The notes below the pieces were generated by a model. It did no database searches. It was not told the origin of the DNA and was given only the letters and a program-made list of their open reading frames with translations. From the NCBI RefSeq assembly GCF_003351045.1, contig NZ_QQZY01000007.1, forward strand, positions 62,001 through 126,000: a DNA stretch of 64,000 nt. Direction: 5' to 3'. Source of the DNA: Gaiella occulta. GTDB taxonomy: Bacteria > Actinomycetota > Thermoleophilia > Gaiellales > Gaiellaceae. Below, piece after piece: positions 24,515 to 34,030 of this stretch. Within the stretch, counting starts at the first letter, position 1. The number at the start of each line of letters is the position of its first letter. Both the position numbers and the translations under genes were made by a program.

Positions 24515-26419
24515 GTGAACCGCCTCGCCGCAGAGACCAGCCCGTACCTGCTCCAGCACGCGGACAACCCGGTCGACTGGTACCCGTGGGGGGACGAGGC
24601 GCTCGAGCGCGCGCGGACGGAGGACCGGCCGATCCTGCTCTCCGTCGGCTACAGCGCCTGTCACTGGTGCCACGTGATGGCCCACGAGTCGTTCGAGAGC
24701 CCGGCCACCGCCGCGCTGATGAACGAGCATTTCGTCAACGTGAAGGTCGACCGCGAGGAGCGCCCGGACGTCGACGCGCTCTACATGGACGCGACGGTGG
24801 CGATGACGGGCCAGGGCGGATGGCCGATGACGGTGTTCCTGACCCCGGCCGGGGAGCCGTTCTACGCGGGCACGTACTTCCCGCCGGAGCCGCGGCACGG
24901 GATGCCGTCCTTCCCGCAGCTTCTGCTCGCGGTGGCGCAGGCGTGGAAGGAGCGCCGCGACGACATCCAACGGCAGGCGCGCACGCTGGTCGACGCGATC
25001 GGCAGCGCCTCGCGCGTACAGCCGTCGCGCGAGCCTCTCACCTCCGCCGTGCTCGCGGACGCCGAGCGCGGCATCGCGCGCACCTTCGAGCCCGCCTACG
25101 GCGGCTTCGGCCGCGCTCCCAAGTTCCCGCCTGCATCGACGCTCGAGTTCCTGCTGCGGCGCGGCGGGACGGAGGCGATCGCCATGGTGGCCGCGACGCT
25201 CGACGGGATGGCCGCGGGGGGCATGTACGACGTCGTCGGCGGCGGCTTCCACCGCTATTCGGTCGACGACCGCTGGCTCGTGCCGCACTTCGAGAAGATG
25301 CTCTACGACAACGCCCTGCTCGCATCGACGTACCTTCACGCCTGGGCCGTGACCGGAAACGGGCGCTACCGGCAGGTGGTCGAGGAGACCGTCGACTACA
25401 TGCTGCGCGAGCTGCGGCTCGCCGACGGCGGCCTCGCCTCGGCCCAGGACGCGGACACCAACGGCGTCGAGGGGCTCACGTTCACGTGGACCGAGGAGGA
25501 CGGGGTAGCGGCGGAGCTGCTGCACCCGTTCGAGCACGGGCGCTCGATCATCCGCGGCACGCTCGACCCCGAGCTCCGCGCTCGGCTGCTGGAGGAGCGC
25601 TCGCGCAGGCCGCAACCAGCGCTCGACGACAAGGTGCTCGCCTCGTGGAACGGTCTCGCGCTGGCCGCGCTCGCCGAGGCGGCACGGCGCCTCGAGCGCG
25701 AAGACTGGCTCGCCGCCGCCCGCGAGGTGGGAGCGTTCCTGCTCGGGCCGCTGTCGCGCGAGGACGGGCGCCTGTCGCGTGCATGGCGCGCGGGCAGGGT
25801 CGGCGGCGAGGGCTTCCTCGACGACTACGCGAACGCGGCGCACGGCCTGCTCGAGCTCCACGTGGCGACCGGCGAGGCGCGCTGGCTGCACGAGGCGCGC
25901 CGGCTGGCGCTGCTCGCGGTGGAGCTCCACCGCGACGACGAGCACGGCGGCTTCTTCCTGGCGGCGAAGGGAGGGCATGAGCTCGTCGCCCGCACGAAGA
26001 GCCTCGACGACAATCCGATTCCGTCCGGCAACTCCATGCTCGCGCACGTGCTGCTGCGGCTCGGCCGCATCTGGGGCGACGACGACCTCGAACGGCACGC
26101 GGTCGGCGTCCTCCGGCTCGTCGAGCCCGCCCTCCGCCGTGCGCCGGGAGCGTTCGGCTGGGCGCTGTGCGCGCTCGACCTGTGGCTTGCGCCGCCGCGG
26201 GAGATCGCGATCGCCGGTCCGGTCGGCAGCCCCGTCGCGCGGGCCGCGCTCGAGCCGTTCGCGCCCAACGCCGTCGTCGCGGTGGGGCCGGCCGAAGGCG
26301 TCCCCCTGCTCGCGGGGAAGGATCTCGTCGACGGCCGCGCGGCCGTGTACGTGTGCGAGCGCTTCGTCTGCCGTGCCCCTGTGACGGACGCGGGCGACGT
26401 GTCCGTCGCGCAGGCGTGA
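24515..26419 (+). CDS. YyaL/DUF255-type thioredoxin-fold protein
   Basis: 634 residues. The N-terminal thioredoxin-like domain has '[22 protein letters not shown]' and a CHWCHVM site (Cys49, Cys52), the signature of the spermatogenesis-associated protein 20/YyaL family. The rest is an alpha/alpha-toroid similar to N-acylglucosamine epimerases ('[18 protein letters not shown]', '[19 protein letters not shown]'). Its biochemical role is not established. Start GTG 24515 is chosen for the family-like N-terminus; GTG 24509, two codons earlier, is equally possible and neither has a clear ribosome site. Confidence 0.87.
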   Translation: MNRLAAETSPYLLQHADNPVDWYPWGDEALERARTEDRPILLSVGYSACHWCHVMAHESFESPATAALMNEHFVNVKVDREERPDVDALYMDATVAMTGQGGWPMTVFLTPAGEPFYAGTYFPPEPRHGMPSFPQLLLAVAQAWKERRDDIQRQARTLVDAIGSASRVQPSREPLTSAVLADAERGIARTFEPAYGGFGRAPKFPPASTLEFLLRRGGTEAIAMVAATLDGMAAGGMYDVVGGGFHRYSVDDRWLVPHFEKMLYDNALLASTYLHAWAVTGNGRYRQVVEETVDYMLRELRLADGGLASAQDADTNGVEGLTFTWTEEDGVAAELLHPFEHGRSIIRGTLDPELRARLLEERSRRPQPALDDKVLASWNGLALAALAEAARRLEREDWLAAAREVGAFLLGPLSREDGRLSRAWRAGRVGGEGFLDDYANAAHGLLELHVATGEARWLHEARRLALLAVELHRDDEHGGFFLAAKGGHELVARTKSLDDNPIPSGNSMLAHVLLRLGRIWGDDDLERHAVGVLRLVEPALRRAPGAFGWALCALDLWLAPPREIAIAGPVGSPVARAALEPFAPNAVVAVGPAEGVPLLAGKDLVDGRAAVYVCERFVCRAPVTDAGDVSVAQA

Positions 26420-26454
26420 CGGAGCCCCCGGTTCTCACCCCGGTCGCCTGCCGA

Positions 26455-26460
26455 TAGTCT
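26455..26460 (+). promoter_or_regulatory. Candidate -10 box for leaderless pepF transcript
   Basis: TAGTCT lies exactly 7 nt before the ATG at 26468, and no Shine-Dalgarno is present. A -10 at this distance places transcription start at the start codon, the standard picture of leaderless actinobacterial genes. Confidence 0.5.
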
Positions 26461-26467
26461 GCCGCGC

Positions 26468-28261
26468 ATGGTAACCACCGAGCTGACGGGGGCGGAAGAG
26501 GTCGCCTGGGACCTCTCCGACCTCTACGAGAGCCCCGACGATCCCGCGCTCGAGGCCGACGTCGCGGATGCGGAGGGCTCCGCCGCCGCCTTCCGCGAGC
26601 GCTATCGCGGCACCGTCGCCTCGCTCGACGCCGCAGGTCTCGCCGAGGCGGTCGCCGAGCGAGAGCGCATCGAGTCCGCCGTCGACCGGGCGCTCACCTA
26701 CGCGCACCTCAACTTCGCCACCAACATGGGCGACCCCGCCCGCGGCGCGCTGGTTGCGCGGCTGCAGGAGAAGGCCGCCGTCCTCGAGACGCAGCTGCTC
26801 TTCTTCGGCCTCGAGTGGGCCGCGCTCGACGACGACGCGGCCGACGCCCTGCTCGCCGATCCGGCTCTCGACCACTGGCGCCACTTCCTGCGCTCGCTGC
26901 GCAAGTACCGGCCGCACCTCCTCAGCGAGCCGGAGGAGCGGATCCTCACCGAGAAGACGGTCTCCGGCTCCTCGGCCTGGGCGCGGCTGTACGAGGAGCT
27001 GCTCGGCTCCCTGCGCGTCGACCTCGACGGCGAGGAGGTTTCGCTCGAGACGGCCATGGCGCGCCTCTACTCGGCCGAGCGGGACGTGCGCCGGACGGCG
27101 GCCGAGGCCGTCACCGGCGCGCTCGAGCCCGGCCTGCGCACCCGCACCTACGTGCTCAACACGATCCTGCTCGACAAGTCGATCGACGACCGGCTGCGCG
27201 GCTACGCCACCTGGATCAGCGCGCGCAACCTGGCCAACGAGACCACCGACGACGCCGTGCAGGCGCTCGTGGACGCGACCACCGCGCGCTACGACGTGCC
27301 GCAGCGCTACTACCGCCTCAAGGCGCGGCTGCTCGGCCTCGACCGGCTCGCGCACTACGACCGCATGGCGCCGGTGGCCGAGACCACCGCGAAGCTCGCC
27401 TGGGACGAGGCGCGCGCCGTCGTCGTCGGCGCCTACGCCGACTTCTCCGCGGAGGCGGGCGAGATCGTCGACGGCTTCTTCGCGAGGCGCTGGATCGACG
27501 CCCCGGTCAGGGCGGACAAGCGCACGGGCGCCTTCTGCGCCACCACCGTGCCGGGCGTGCATCCCTACGTCCTGCTGAACTACACGGGCGACCGCCGCGC
27601 AGTGCTCACGCTCGCGCACGAGCTCGGCCACGGCCTCCACGGCGTGATGGCGCAACCGCTCGGACTCTTCAACGCCTCGACGCCGCTCACGACGGCGGAG
27701 ACCGCCTCGGTGTTCGGCGAGGCGCTCACGTTCAAGCGGCTGCTCGCCGCCGAGGACGACCCGCGTCGCAAGCTCGACCTGCTCACCGGGCGCATCGAGG
27801 ACGCGATCGCCACCGTGTTCCGTCAGATCGCCATGAACCGCTTCGAGCATGCCGTGCATACGGAGCGGCGCACCCAGGGGGAGATCTCCTCGGAGCGCTT
27901 CGCCGAGCTCTGGCTCGAATGCCAGACGGAGCTCTTCGGCGACTCGGTCGACACGACCGGCTACGGAAGCTGGTGGAGCTACGTGAACCACTTCGCGGCC
28001 GTGCCGGGCTACGTCTACGCGTACGCGTACGGGTACCTGTTCGCGCTCTCCATCTTCCGCGCCTACGAGCGCGAAGGGGACGCGCTCGTCGAGCCGTATC
28101 TGCAGCTCTTGCGGGCCGGCGGATCGAAGGCGCCCGAGGAGCTCGCGCGGATCGTCGGCCTCGACCTCACGGACGCGGCGATCTGGGCCTCGGGCATCGA
28201 CGCGCTCGCCGACGAGCTCGACGAGGCCGAGCGCCTGGCCGCCGAGATCGGCCTCGGCTGA
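26468..28261 (+). CDS. pepF: M3-family oligoendopeptidase F
   Basis: 597 residues. The zinc site HELGH at residues 384-388 ('LTLAHELGHGLHG') and the third ligand region 'TTAETASVFGEAL' are both intact. The long N-terminal helical domain ('WDLSDLYESPDDPALEADVADAEG') is typical of PepF. It is a cytoplasmic zinc peptidase for short peptides. Its transcript is probably leaderless. It follows the YyaL-type gene by 48 bp but appears to have its own promoter. Confidence 0.92.
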   Translation: MVTTELTGAEEVAWDLSDLYESPDDPALEADVADAEGSAAAFRERYRGTVASLDAAGLAEAVAERERIESAVDRALTYAHLNFATNMGDPARGALVARLQEKAAVLETQLLFFGLEWAALDDDAADALLADPALDHWRHFLRSLRKYRPHLLSEPEERILTEKTVSGSSAWARLYEELLGSLRVDLDGEEVSLETAMARLYSAERDVRRTAAEAVTGALEPGLRTRTYVLNTILLDKSIDDRLRGYATWISARNLANETTDDAVQALVDATTARYDVPQRYYRLKARLLGLDRLAHYDRMAPVAETTAKLAWDEARAVVVGAYADFSAEAGEIVDGFFARRWIDAPVRADKRTGAFCATTVPGVHPYVLLNYTGDRRAVLTLAHELGHGLHGVMAQPLGLFNASTPLTTAETASVFGEALTFKRLLAAEDDPRRKLDLLTGRIEDAIATVFRQIAMNRFEHAVHTERRTQGEISSERFAELWLECQTELFGDSVDTTGYGSWWSYVNHFAAVPGYVYAYAYGYLFALSIFRAYEREGDALVEPYLQLLRAGGSKAPEELARIVGLDLTDAAIWASGIDALADELDEAERLAAEIGLG

Positions 28262-28383
28262 GCGTACGGCCGTGAGGCCGGGCTGCGCGGGGCGGTCCCA
28301 ACTATCGCGATCTCCTGGCGTCCATGTGAACGGGCGGTTAGGGTCGCCCTATCAGGCTGTTCACTCTGGCTGAAGGAGTGTCA

Positions 28384-29619
28384 ATGCGTAGGGTCTTGCT
28401 CATCGTGCTCGCGCTCGTCGCGGCGCTCGGGATTACTGCATCGACCGCCACCGGGGAGACGGGGGTCACCCCGAAGACGATCACGATCGGCGGTACCTTC
28501 CCCCTCACGGGGCCGGCATCCGGCTATGCCCCGATTCCGGCCGCCATGACGGCGTACTTCTCGTACATCAACGCACGCAAGGGGCCGGACGGGAAGCGCG
28601 GCGTCAACGGCCGCCAGATCGTCTTCAAGGTCTACGACGACGGCTACAACCCGGCGAACACCGTTCAGCTCACGCGCAAGCTCGTCGAGCAGGACAAGGT
28701 CTTCGCCGTCGTCGGGGCGCTCGGAACCGAGCACAACCTCGCCATCCGGCCGTACCTGAACCAGAAGAAGGTGCCCCAGCTGCTCAACGCCTCCGGCGCC
28801 TCCACCTGGGGCCGGGACTGGAAGCAGTACCCGTGGACGACGGGCTGGCAGCCGAACTACGAGCTCGAAGGCTCGATCTACGGCCAGGCGATCGCGCGCA
28901 ACAGCCCGAACGCGAAGATCGCCGTCCTCTACCAGAACGACGACTACGGCCAGGACTACCTGCGCGGGCTCGAGAAGGGCCTGGGCGCGAAGGCCGCCAA
29001 CATCGCCGGCAAGGAGTCGTACGAGGTCACGGCGGCGGATGTGAAGTCGCAGATCGCGAAGCTGAAGGCGACGGGCGCGTCGGTGTTCGTGATCCTCGCG
29101 ACGCCGAAGTTCACGATCCAGTCGTACGTGATCGCGAAGGCGCTCGGCTGGAACCCGCCCGTGATCTACACGAACTCGGTCTCGGGCACCGCCACGTTCC
29201 TCACGCTCGCGCAGAAGGCGGGGGCCGGCACCCTCGTGAACAACACGTTCACGGTGCAGTACGCCAAGGACCCGGCGAACCCCAAGTGGAACAGCGACGC
29301 CGGCATGAAGCTGTACCGCGACGTGATGGCGAAGTACTACCCCAAGGGGTCGGACCCGGCCGTGCAGGCGAACGCCCTCAACCTGTACGGCGTCGCCGTC
29401 GCGCACGCGTTCGTGCAGCTCCTGACGAAGGCGGGGCCGAACCCGACGCGGGCGTCGCTGATGGCGGCGTTCCGCAACTGGAACGAGGCGAACCCGTTCC
29501 TGCTGCCGGGCAACAGGCAGAAGACGGGGCCGACGAACCAGTTCCCGATCCGCTGCGTGCAGGTCGCGAGGTTCAGCGACGGGACGTTCAATCCCGTCTC
29601 GCGTCTCAAGTGCTCGTAG
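28384..29619 (+). CDS. Branched-chain amino acid-type ABC substrate-binding protein (orphan)
   Basis: 411 residues with a Sec signal peptide ('RRVLLIVLALVAALGITASTATG') and a type I periplasmic-binding fold: 'TITIGGTFPLTGPASGYAPIPAAMTAYFSYINARKG' and 'AVVGALGTEHNLAIRPYLNQKKVPQLLNASG'. It is Liv/urea/aromatic-acid receptor-like. There is no lipobox, so it may be released or held by the transporter. AAGGAG lies 5 nt before ATG 28384, whereas GTG 28378 overlaps that ribosome site. No permease or ATPase is adjacent. A second, related receptor (43875-45116) lies beside a complete Liv set, which might serve both. A strong terminator follows. Confidence 0.87.
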   Translation: MRRVLLIVLALVAALGITASTATGETGVTPKTITIGGTFPLTGPASGYAPIPAAMTAYFSYINARKGPDGKRGVNGRQIVFKVYDDGYNPANTVQLTRKLVEQDKVFAVVGALGTEHNLAIRPYLNQKKVPQLLNASGASTWGRDWKQYPWTTGWQPNYELEGSIYGQAIARNSPNAKIAVLYQNDDYGQDYLRGLEKGLGAKAANIAGKESYEVTAADVKSQIAKLKATGASVFVILATPKFTIQSYVIAKALGWNPPVIYTNSVSGTATFLTLAQKAGAGTLVNNTFTVQYAKDPANPKWNSDAGMKLYRDVMAKYYPKGSDPAVQANALNLYGVAVAHAFVQLLTKAGPNPTRASLMAAFRNWNEANPFLLPGNRQKTGPTNQFPIRCVQVARFSDGTFNPVSRLKCS

Positions 29620-29642
29620 GGCCGGGCGGGCGACGGTAGCGA

Positions 29643-29678
29643 GGGAGGGGGCCGGCGGCGCCGGCCCCCTCCCGATTT
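29643..29678 (+). terminator. Terminator after the orphan Liv-type receptor gene
   Basis: A perfect 14-bp stem (29643-29656 with 29660-29673, left arm GGGAGGGGGCCGGC) closes a GGC loop and is followed by GATTT. The T-run is short, but stem strength and position 24 bp after the stop support termination. It also separates the convergent broken phosphatase gene. Confidence 0.75.
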
Positions 29679-29684
29679 CCCGCC

Positions 29685-29975
29685 TCAGTCGCGGCGCGCG
29701 CGGTAGCGCTCCCGGTCGCCTTCCATCGTCGTCATCCGCATGCCCCGGTGGGCGAGGTCGCTCGCGTCCACGTTCACGGCGCGGACGATCCACCCGTCCC
29801 CGACGTCGAGCACGTTGACACACGCCGGCGCCTGCTCGAGCTGGCCGAGAGCCGGTCGCCCCTGATCTCCTGCAGCTCGGGCCACTCCTCGACCGTCCGG
29901 CCGGGCGCGACGATCGCCGCGGTCTCGGTCGTGCGCGACCGCGCCGTGGCGCATGAGGTAGACGCGACGCCGCAC
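29685..29975 (-). pseudogene. Histidine phosphatase-family gene with two internal deletions
   Basis: The reading frame begins GTG at 29975 and encodes 'RRRVYLMRHGAV', the phosphohistidine RHG motif that opens histidine phosphatases. It closes with 'LEQAPACVNVLDVGDGWIVRAVNVDASDLAHRG', typical of their C-terminus. The 96-codon frame is less than half the usual 200-230. Between these ends the family-like sequence is found in another frame: 'TETAAIVAPGRTVEEWPELQEIRGDRLSA'. The gene has therefore lost two internal stretches, one before and one after this middle block, and the two deletions together restore frame. The core with the second catalytic histidine is gone, so it cannot be a working phosphatase. 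It lies 3 bp behind the DUF6285 gene and was probably part of that operon. Confidence 0.75.
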
Positions 29976-29978
29976 CGG

Positions 29979-30275
29979 TCAGTAGCGCTCGAGGTACCGG
30001 GGGCTCGCGACACGGAGCTTCGCCTCGACCTCCGCCTTCAGGGCCGCGAGGTCGCCGTCGCGCACGTCGCCGGCACGGATGCGCCGCGCGAGCTCCCAGT
30101 CGTGCTCGCCCGGCGGCGGCGCTGCCTCGCGCTCGACGATCGAGAGCGCGTTCATGGCGACGAGCGTGCGGAACCGGAGCCGCTGGTCGTCGAGCACGGG
30201 CAGGATCTCCGCCTCGAGGAACTCGCGCACGGCCGTCGCCAGCTCGGCCGCCGACGGGCGGTCGTGCGCGCTCAT
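29979..30275 (-). CDS. DUF6285-type small protein
   Basis: 98 residues: 'RPSAAELATAVREFLEAEILPVLDDQRLRFRTLVAMNALSIVERE' followed by a charged helical tail ending 'KLRVASPRYLERY'. This matches the uncharacterised DUF6285 proteins as I recall them, which accompany an APH-type kinase and acyl-CoA dehydrogenases. Its ATG overlaps the kinase stop by 4 bp, so it is translated with it. It is probably a helical accessory protein. No catalytic motif is visible. Confidence 0.72.
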   Translation of the reverse strand: MSAHDRPSAAELATAVREFLEAEILPVLDDQRLRFRTLVAMNALSIVEREAAPPPGEHDWELARRIRAGDVRDGDLAALKAEVEAKLRVASPRYLERY

Positions 30276-31192
30276 GCAGCCCTCTCGATCAGGTGCAGCA
30301 GCTCGTACTCCATCTCCGCCGCGAGCCGCCCGAGGATCGCGAGCTCGACGTTGCGCTCCTCGCCGCGCAGGTGCCGGCGCGCCTGCGTGAGCGCGCCGAT
30401 CGCCCACTTGCAGTTGCCGAGCACCTCCCACACGTAGAGCTCCTGCACGGGCACCTCGCGGCCGCTGAGCTCGGCGTAGCGCTGCAGGAACGGCTCCACG
30501 TCGCCGATGCCGCCGAGGCGCCGCTCGTCGGCGCCGAAGCGCCAGGCACGGACGAGCGGCCAGGCGAGGTCTTCCGCCGCGTCCGACACGTGCGCGAACT
30601 CCCAGTCGAGCACGGCGACGAGGCCGTGCTCGTCCACCATCAGGTTGCCGATGCGGAAGTCGCCGTGCACGACGACGGGCGGACGCAGGAGCGGCAAACG
30701 CTCCCGGCACCACACGAGCCCGAGCTCGATCGCCGGGTGAGGCTCGTCGAGCGTGTCGAGCTCCGCATGCAGTCGCTGCCAGAGATCGGCGCGGGGCAGG
30801 GCGGGCAGCCGTTCGAGCGGGATGGCGTGGATCTTCGCGAGCTCCTCCGCCATCTGCACGTCGAGCCCCGGCGGCGGGGCCTTGACGATGCGCCGCCCGA
30901 TCGTCTCGCCGCGCACCCGCTCCATCACGAACGCCTCGCGCCCGTCGAGGTCGCCGAGGTACGCGAGCGGCTCGGGCACGCGCACGCCGGCCTCGCGCGC
31001 CGCCACGAGCACGTCGTACTCGTCGCGCAGCGACAGCGTGTCGAGGTGGATGACGCCGCCGCCGGCGCGGCGGACGAGCAGCTCCCGCCCGTCCGCGACG
31101 TCGACGGCCCACGCCTCCTTCGAGGCGCCGCCCGCGAGCTTCACCGCGCGCGTGACGGCGGCGCCGAGCGCCTGCCCGAGCGCCTCCTTCAC
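30272..31192 (-). CDS. Aminoglycoside-phosphotransferase-like (APH) kinase
   Basis: 306 residues. The kinase loop '[39 protein letters not shown]' holds the HGDxxxxN catalytic motif and the metal-binding DWE, and '[25 protein letters not shown]' is the ATP-contact region. Relatives are the kinase part of ACAD10/ACAD11-type systems, which phosphorylate 4-hydroxyacyl-CoA before acyl-CoA dehydrogenase action, and antibiotic kinases. Here the acyl-CoA dehydrogenase next door favours a hydroxy-acid catabolic role, but this is inference. GTG 31192 overlaps the LLM gene stop by 4 bp. Confidence 0.82.
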   Translation of the reverse strand: MKEALGQALGAAVTRAVKLAGGASKEAWAVDVADGRELLVRRAGGGVIHLDTLSLRDEYDVLVAAREAGVRVPEPLAYLGDLDGREAFVMERVRGETIGRRIVKAPPPGLDVQMAEELAKIHAIPLERLPALPRADLWQRLHAELDTLDEPHPAIELGLVWCRERLPLLRPPVVVHGDFRIGNLMVDEHGLVAVLDWEFAHVSDAAEDLAWPLVRAWRFGADERRLGGIGDVEPFLQRYAELSGREVPVQELYVWEVLGNCKWAIGALTQARRHLRGEERNVELAILGRLAAEMEYELLHLIERAA

Positions 31193-32211
31193 TGCGTCAG
31201 CTCGGCCAGCAGCCGCAGCGCCTCGGGCTGGCGGGCCTGCAGGACGAGTGTCGTCACCCCCGCCGCGCGCCACACGTCGAGGCGGTCGCCGATGCGCTCG
31301 CGGCCGCCGACGAGCGCGATCTCGTCGACGAGCGCATCCGGCACCGCCGCCGCCGCCTCGCCCTTCTTCCCCGCGAGGTACAGCTCCTGGATCGTCGCCG
31401 CCTCCGCCTCGAAGCCGTAGCGCTGCGCGAGCCGCGTGTAGAAGTTCTGGCCGCGCGCACCCATGCCGCCGACGTAGAGCGCGATCATCGGCTTGAGGAA
31501 GTCGCGGCACGTCTGGACGTCGTCGGCGACGACGACGGGAACGAGCGGAGCGAGATCCCAGCCGTCGGGCCTGCCTCCGCGCGCCGCGAACCCCTCCTCG
31601 AGCGCGGGCAGGTGGACGTCCGCGAAACGCTCCGGCGAGAAGAAGATCGGGAGCCAGCCGTCGGCGATCTCGGCGGCGAGCGCGACGTTCCTGGGGCCGA
31701 TCGCCGCCAGGTAGATCGGCACGTCCGCTCGCAGCGGGTGCACGATGATCTTCAGCGGCCTGCCGAGGCCGGTCGCATCGGCGCCGCTGTAGGGCACGTC
31801 GTAGTGGGCGCCGTGGTGCTCGACCGGCGCGTCGCGGCGGAGGATGGCGCGCACGATCTCCACGTACTCGCGCGTGCGGGCGAGCGGCTTCCCCCACGGC
31901 TGCCCGTGCCACCCCTCCGCCACCTGCGGGCCCGAGGTGCCGAGGCCGAGGAGGACGCGACCGCCCGAGAGGATGTCCAGCGTCGCCACGGTCGAGGCAG
32001 TGGCCGCCGGTGTGCGCGCCGGCATCTGCATGATCGCGCTGCCGACGTTGATGCGCTCGGTCGTCGCCGCGATCCATGCCATCGGCGTGACCGCGTCCGT
32101 CCCGTATGCCTCCGACGTCCACACCGAGTGGAAGCCGAGCCGGTCGGCCTCCTGGGCGAGCGCGACGGCGGCGCTCGGGTCGTCGTAGCCGAGTTGCAAA
32201 CCGAGGCGCAC
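31189..32211 (-). CDS. LLM-class (luciferase-like) F420-dependent oxidoreductase
   Basis: 340 residues, TIM-barrel LLM family: '[47 protein letters not shown]', '[37 protein letters not shown]' and '[22 protein letters not shown]'. The F420-type rather than FMN-type start and the presence of fbiC in this window favour F420 as cofactor. It probably transfers hydride to or from a hydroxylated or unsaturated substrate. GTG 32211 has TAGGAT 6 nt upstream and no ribosome site, consistent with a leaderless mRNA. It leads the operon LLM-APH-DUF6285-broken phosphatase. Confidence 0.87.
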   Translation of the reverse strand: MRLGLQLGYDDPSAAVALAQEADRLGFHSVWTSEAYGTDAVTPMAWIAATTERINVGSAIMQMPARTPAATASTVATLDILSGGRVLLGLGTSGPQVAEGWHGQPWGKPLARTREYVEIVRAILRRDAPVEHHGAHYDVPYSGADATGLGRPLKIIVHPLRADVPIYLAAIGPRNVALAAEIADGWLPIFFSPERFADVHLPALEEGFAARGGRPDGWDLAPLVPVVVADDVQTCRDFLKPMIALYVGGMGARGQNFYTRLAQRYGFEAEAATIQELYLAGKKGEAAAAVPDALVDEIALVGGRERIGDRLDVWRAAGVTTLVLQARQPEALRLLAELTQ

Positions 32212-32217
32212 GCGACG

Positions 32218-32223
32218 ATCCTA
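32218..32223 (-). promoter_or_regulatory. Candidate -10 box for leaderless LLM operon
   Basis: Read on the minus strand, TAGGAT stands 6 nt before the GTG start at 32211. The divergent acyl-CoA dehydrogenase begins only 18 bp away at 32230, so both promoters must overlap in this short gap and the neighbouring coding sequence. Mutual exclusion or shared control is likely. Confidence 0.5.
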
Positions 32224-32229
32224 CTCTCG

Positions 32230-33435
32230 ATGAGCGCCGCCCTCTTCCCGCCTGCGTACCTCGAGCGGCGCTCGCACTACCGGGCGTTCATGGAGAAACA
32301 CGTGATCCCGAGCGAGCGGGCACTCGAGCGCGAGGACGACGCGGCGCTCGAGCTCGTCGCCGCGCTGCAGGAGAAGGCGCGGACGACGGGACTGTGGGCG
32401 CCTCACATGCCGCCCGAAGCCGGCGGCACGGGCGACGGCTTCCTCTACTACGCCTGCATGAACGAGGAGATCGGCCGCTCGTTCTGGGCGCAGCTCGTCT
32501 TCGGCTGCCAGGCGCCGGACGCCGGCAACGCCGAGATCCTGCACCTGTACGGCACGCCGGAGCAGAAGGAGCGCTTCCTCGAGCCCCTCGTCGCCGGAAG
32601 GGTGCGCTCGTTCTTCTCCATGACCGAGCCCGACGTCGCGGGCTCCGACCCGACCACCCTGCGCACACGCGCGGTACGGGACGGCGACGAGTGGGTGATC
32701 GACGGCCACAAGTGGTTCTCGAGCGGCGCCGACGGTGCGGCGTTCGCGATCGTGTTCGCGATCACCGACCCGGAGGCGGAGAGCCACCGGCGCGGGAGCA
32801 TGATCATCGTGCCCGTCGACACGCCGGGCGTCGACATCGTCGGGCCCATCAGCGTCATGGGGCACAGCGGGCGCGCGTGGAACACCCACTGCGAGGTGCG
32901 CTACACGGGGGTGCGCACGCCCGTCGCGAACACGCTCGGCGAGCGCGGCGACGCGTTCCGGATCGCGCAGAAACGGCTCGGGCCCGGGCGCATCCACCAC
33001 GTCATGCGCTGGCTCGGCCAGATGCAGCGCGCGTTCGACCTCATGTGCTCCTACGCGCTCGAGCGCGAGGCCTTCGGTGGCCCGCTCGCGGACAAGCAGA
33101 CCGTGCAGAACTGGATCGCCGACTCGGCGGCACAGATCCAGGCGTGCCGGCTGCTGACGATGGACGCCGCGCGCAAGATCGACGACGGCTCCGAGGCGCG
33201 GGTCGAGGTGTCGCTGCTCAAGTTCTTCGCCGCGCAGGCGCTCAACGACGTGATCGACCGGGCGATCCAGGTGCACGGGGCGCGGGGCCTGACGGACGCG
33301 ACGCCTCTCGCGCGGATGGCGATGCACGCGCGCGCCGGCCGTATCTACGACGGGCCCGACGAGGTGCACCGGATGGTGGTGGCGCGGCGGATCCTGAAGG
33401 GCTACGCCGCCGGCGACGGCTGGCGCTTCGGCTGA
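32230..33435 (+). CDS. Acyl-CoA dehydrogenase (ACAD10/11-like)
   Basis: 401 residues. Family motifs are 'FFSMTEPDVAGSDPTTLRTRAV', 'DEWVIDGHKWFSSGADGA', 'RLGPGRIHHVMRWLGQMQRAFDLMCSYALEREAFGGPLADKQTVQ' and 'AIQVHGARGLTDATPLARMAMHARAGRIYDGPDEVHRMVVARRIL'. The 'YDGPDEVH' glutamate region is typical of long-chain/ACAD11-like enzymes. It introduces an alpha,beta double bond into an acyl-CoA using FAD. It diverges from the LLM-kinase operon with an 18-bp gap, and the kinase partner is consistent with ACAD11-type hydroxyacyl-CoA breakdown. ATG 32230 has no ribosome site. Confidence 0.88.
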   Translation: MSAALFPPAYLERRSHYRAFMEKHVIPSERALEREDDAALELVAALQEKARTTGLWAPHMPPEAGGTGDGFLYYACMNEEIGRSFWAQLVFGCQAPDAGNAEILHLYGTPEQKERFLEPLVAGRVRSFFSMTEPDVAGSDPTTLRTRAVRDGDEWVIDGHKWFSSGADGAAFAIVFAITDPEAESHRRGSMIIVPVDTPGVDIVGPISVMGHSGRAWNTHCEVRYTGVRTPVANTLGERGDAFRIAQKRLGPGRIHHVMRWLGQMQRAFDLMCSYALEREAFGGPLADKQTVQNWIADSAAQIQACRLLTMDAARKIDDGSEARVEVSLLKFFAAQALNDVIDRAIQVHGARGLTDATPLARMAMHARAGRIYDGPDEVHRMVVARRILKGYAAGDGWRFG

Positions 33436-33454
33436 CCGTGCCGGCGCCCGCACG

Positions 33455-34030
33455 CTACGGCCGCGCGCGCCGGCGCCAGAGCACGTAGGCGGGGAGGGCC
33501 ACGAGCGCGAGCGCGAGCGCGACGGCGCCCGCGAGCTTGAGGTCGCGCGCGATCACGGTGCCGAACCAGTACGCGAGCAGTCCCGTCACGGTCGCCCACA
33601 CCACGCCGCCGACGAGATTCCAGACGGCGAACGCGCGCCACGGCATGCCGTTGATCCCCGCCACCCAGGCGACGACCACGCGGACGCCGATGACGAAGCG
33701 TCCGAGCGCCACCGCCTTGCCGCCGTGGCGCGCGAAGAACGCGTCACCGCGGTCGAGCCACCGCGCCCGGTGGTGGGCGAAGGGCACGCGAGGGCTCTCG
33801 AGCAGACGGCGGCCGCCGTAGCGCCCGCCGGCGAACCCGACGTTGTCGCCGGTGACGGCCGCGGTGGCGGCGACCGCGATCACGGCCGCGATCTGCAGGC
33901 GCCCGCTCCCGGCGAGCACGCTTGCCGTGATCAGCGCCGTCTCGCCGGGGAGGAGAAGGCCGGCCGACTCCCCGGCGACGAGACCGAACAGGAGCACGTA
34001 GGCGACGGCGGGGCTGAGCGACGCGCTCAC
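33455..34030 (-). CDS. DedA-family membrane protein (second copy)
   Basis: 191 residues with multiple membrane segments and DedA motifs 'LLLPGETALITASVLAGSG', 'AVTGDNVGFAGGRYGG' and 'LGRFVIGVRVVVAWVAGINGM'. It is shorter and divergent from the copy at 23808. GTG 34030 overlaps the SDR gene stop by 4 bp, making it the last gene of the long catabolic operon that runs back to 40148. It probably acts as a membrane lipid transporter; its link to the operon is unknown. Confidence 0.82.
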   Translation of the reverse strand: MSASLSPAVAYVLLFGLVAGESAGLLLPGETALITASVLAGSGRLQIAAVIAVAATAAVTGDNVGFAGGRYGGRRLLESPRVPFAHHRARWLDRGDAFFARHGGKAVALGRFVIGVRVVVAWVAGINGMPWRAFAVWNLVGGVVWATVTGLLAYWFGTVIARDLKLAGAVALALALVALPAYVLWRRRARP

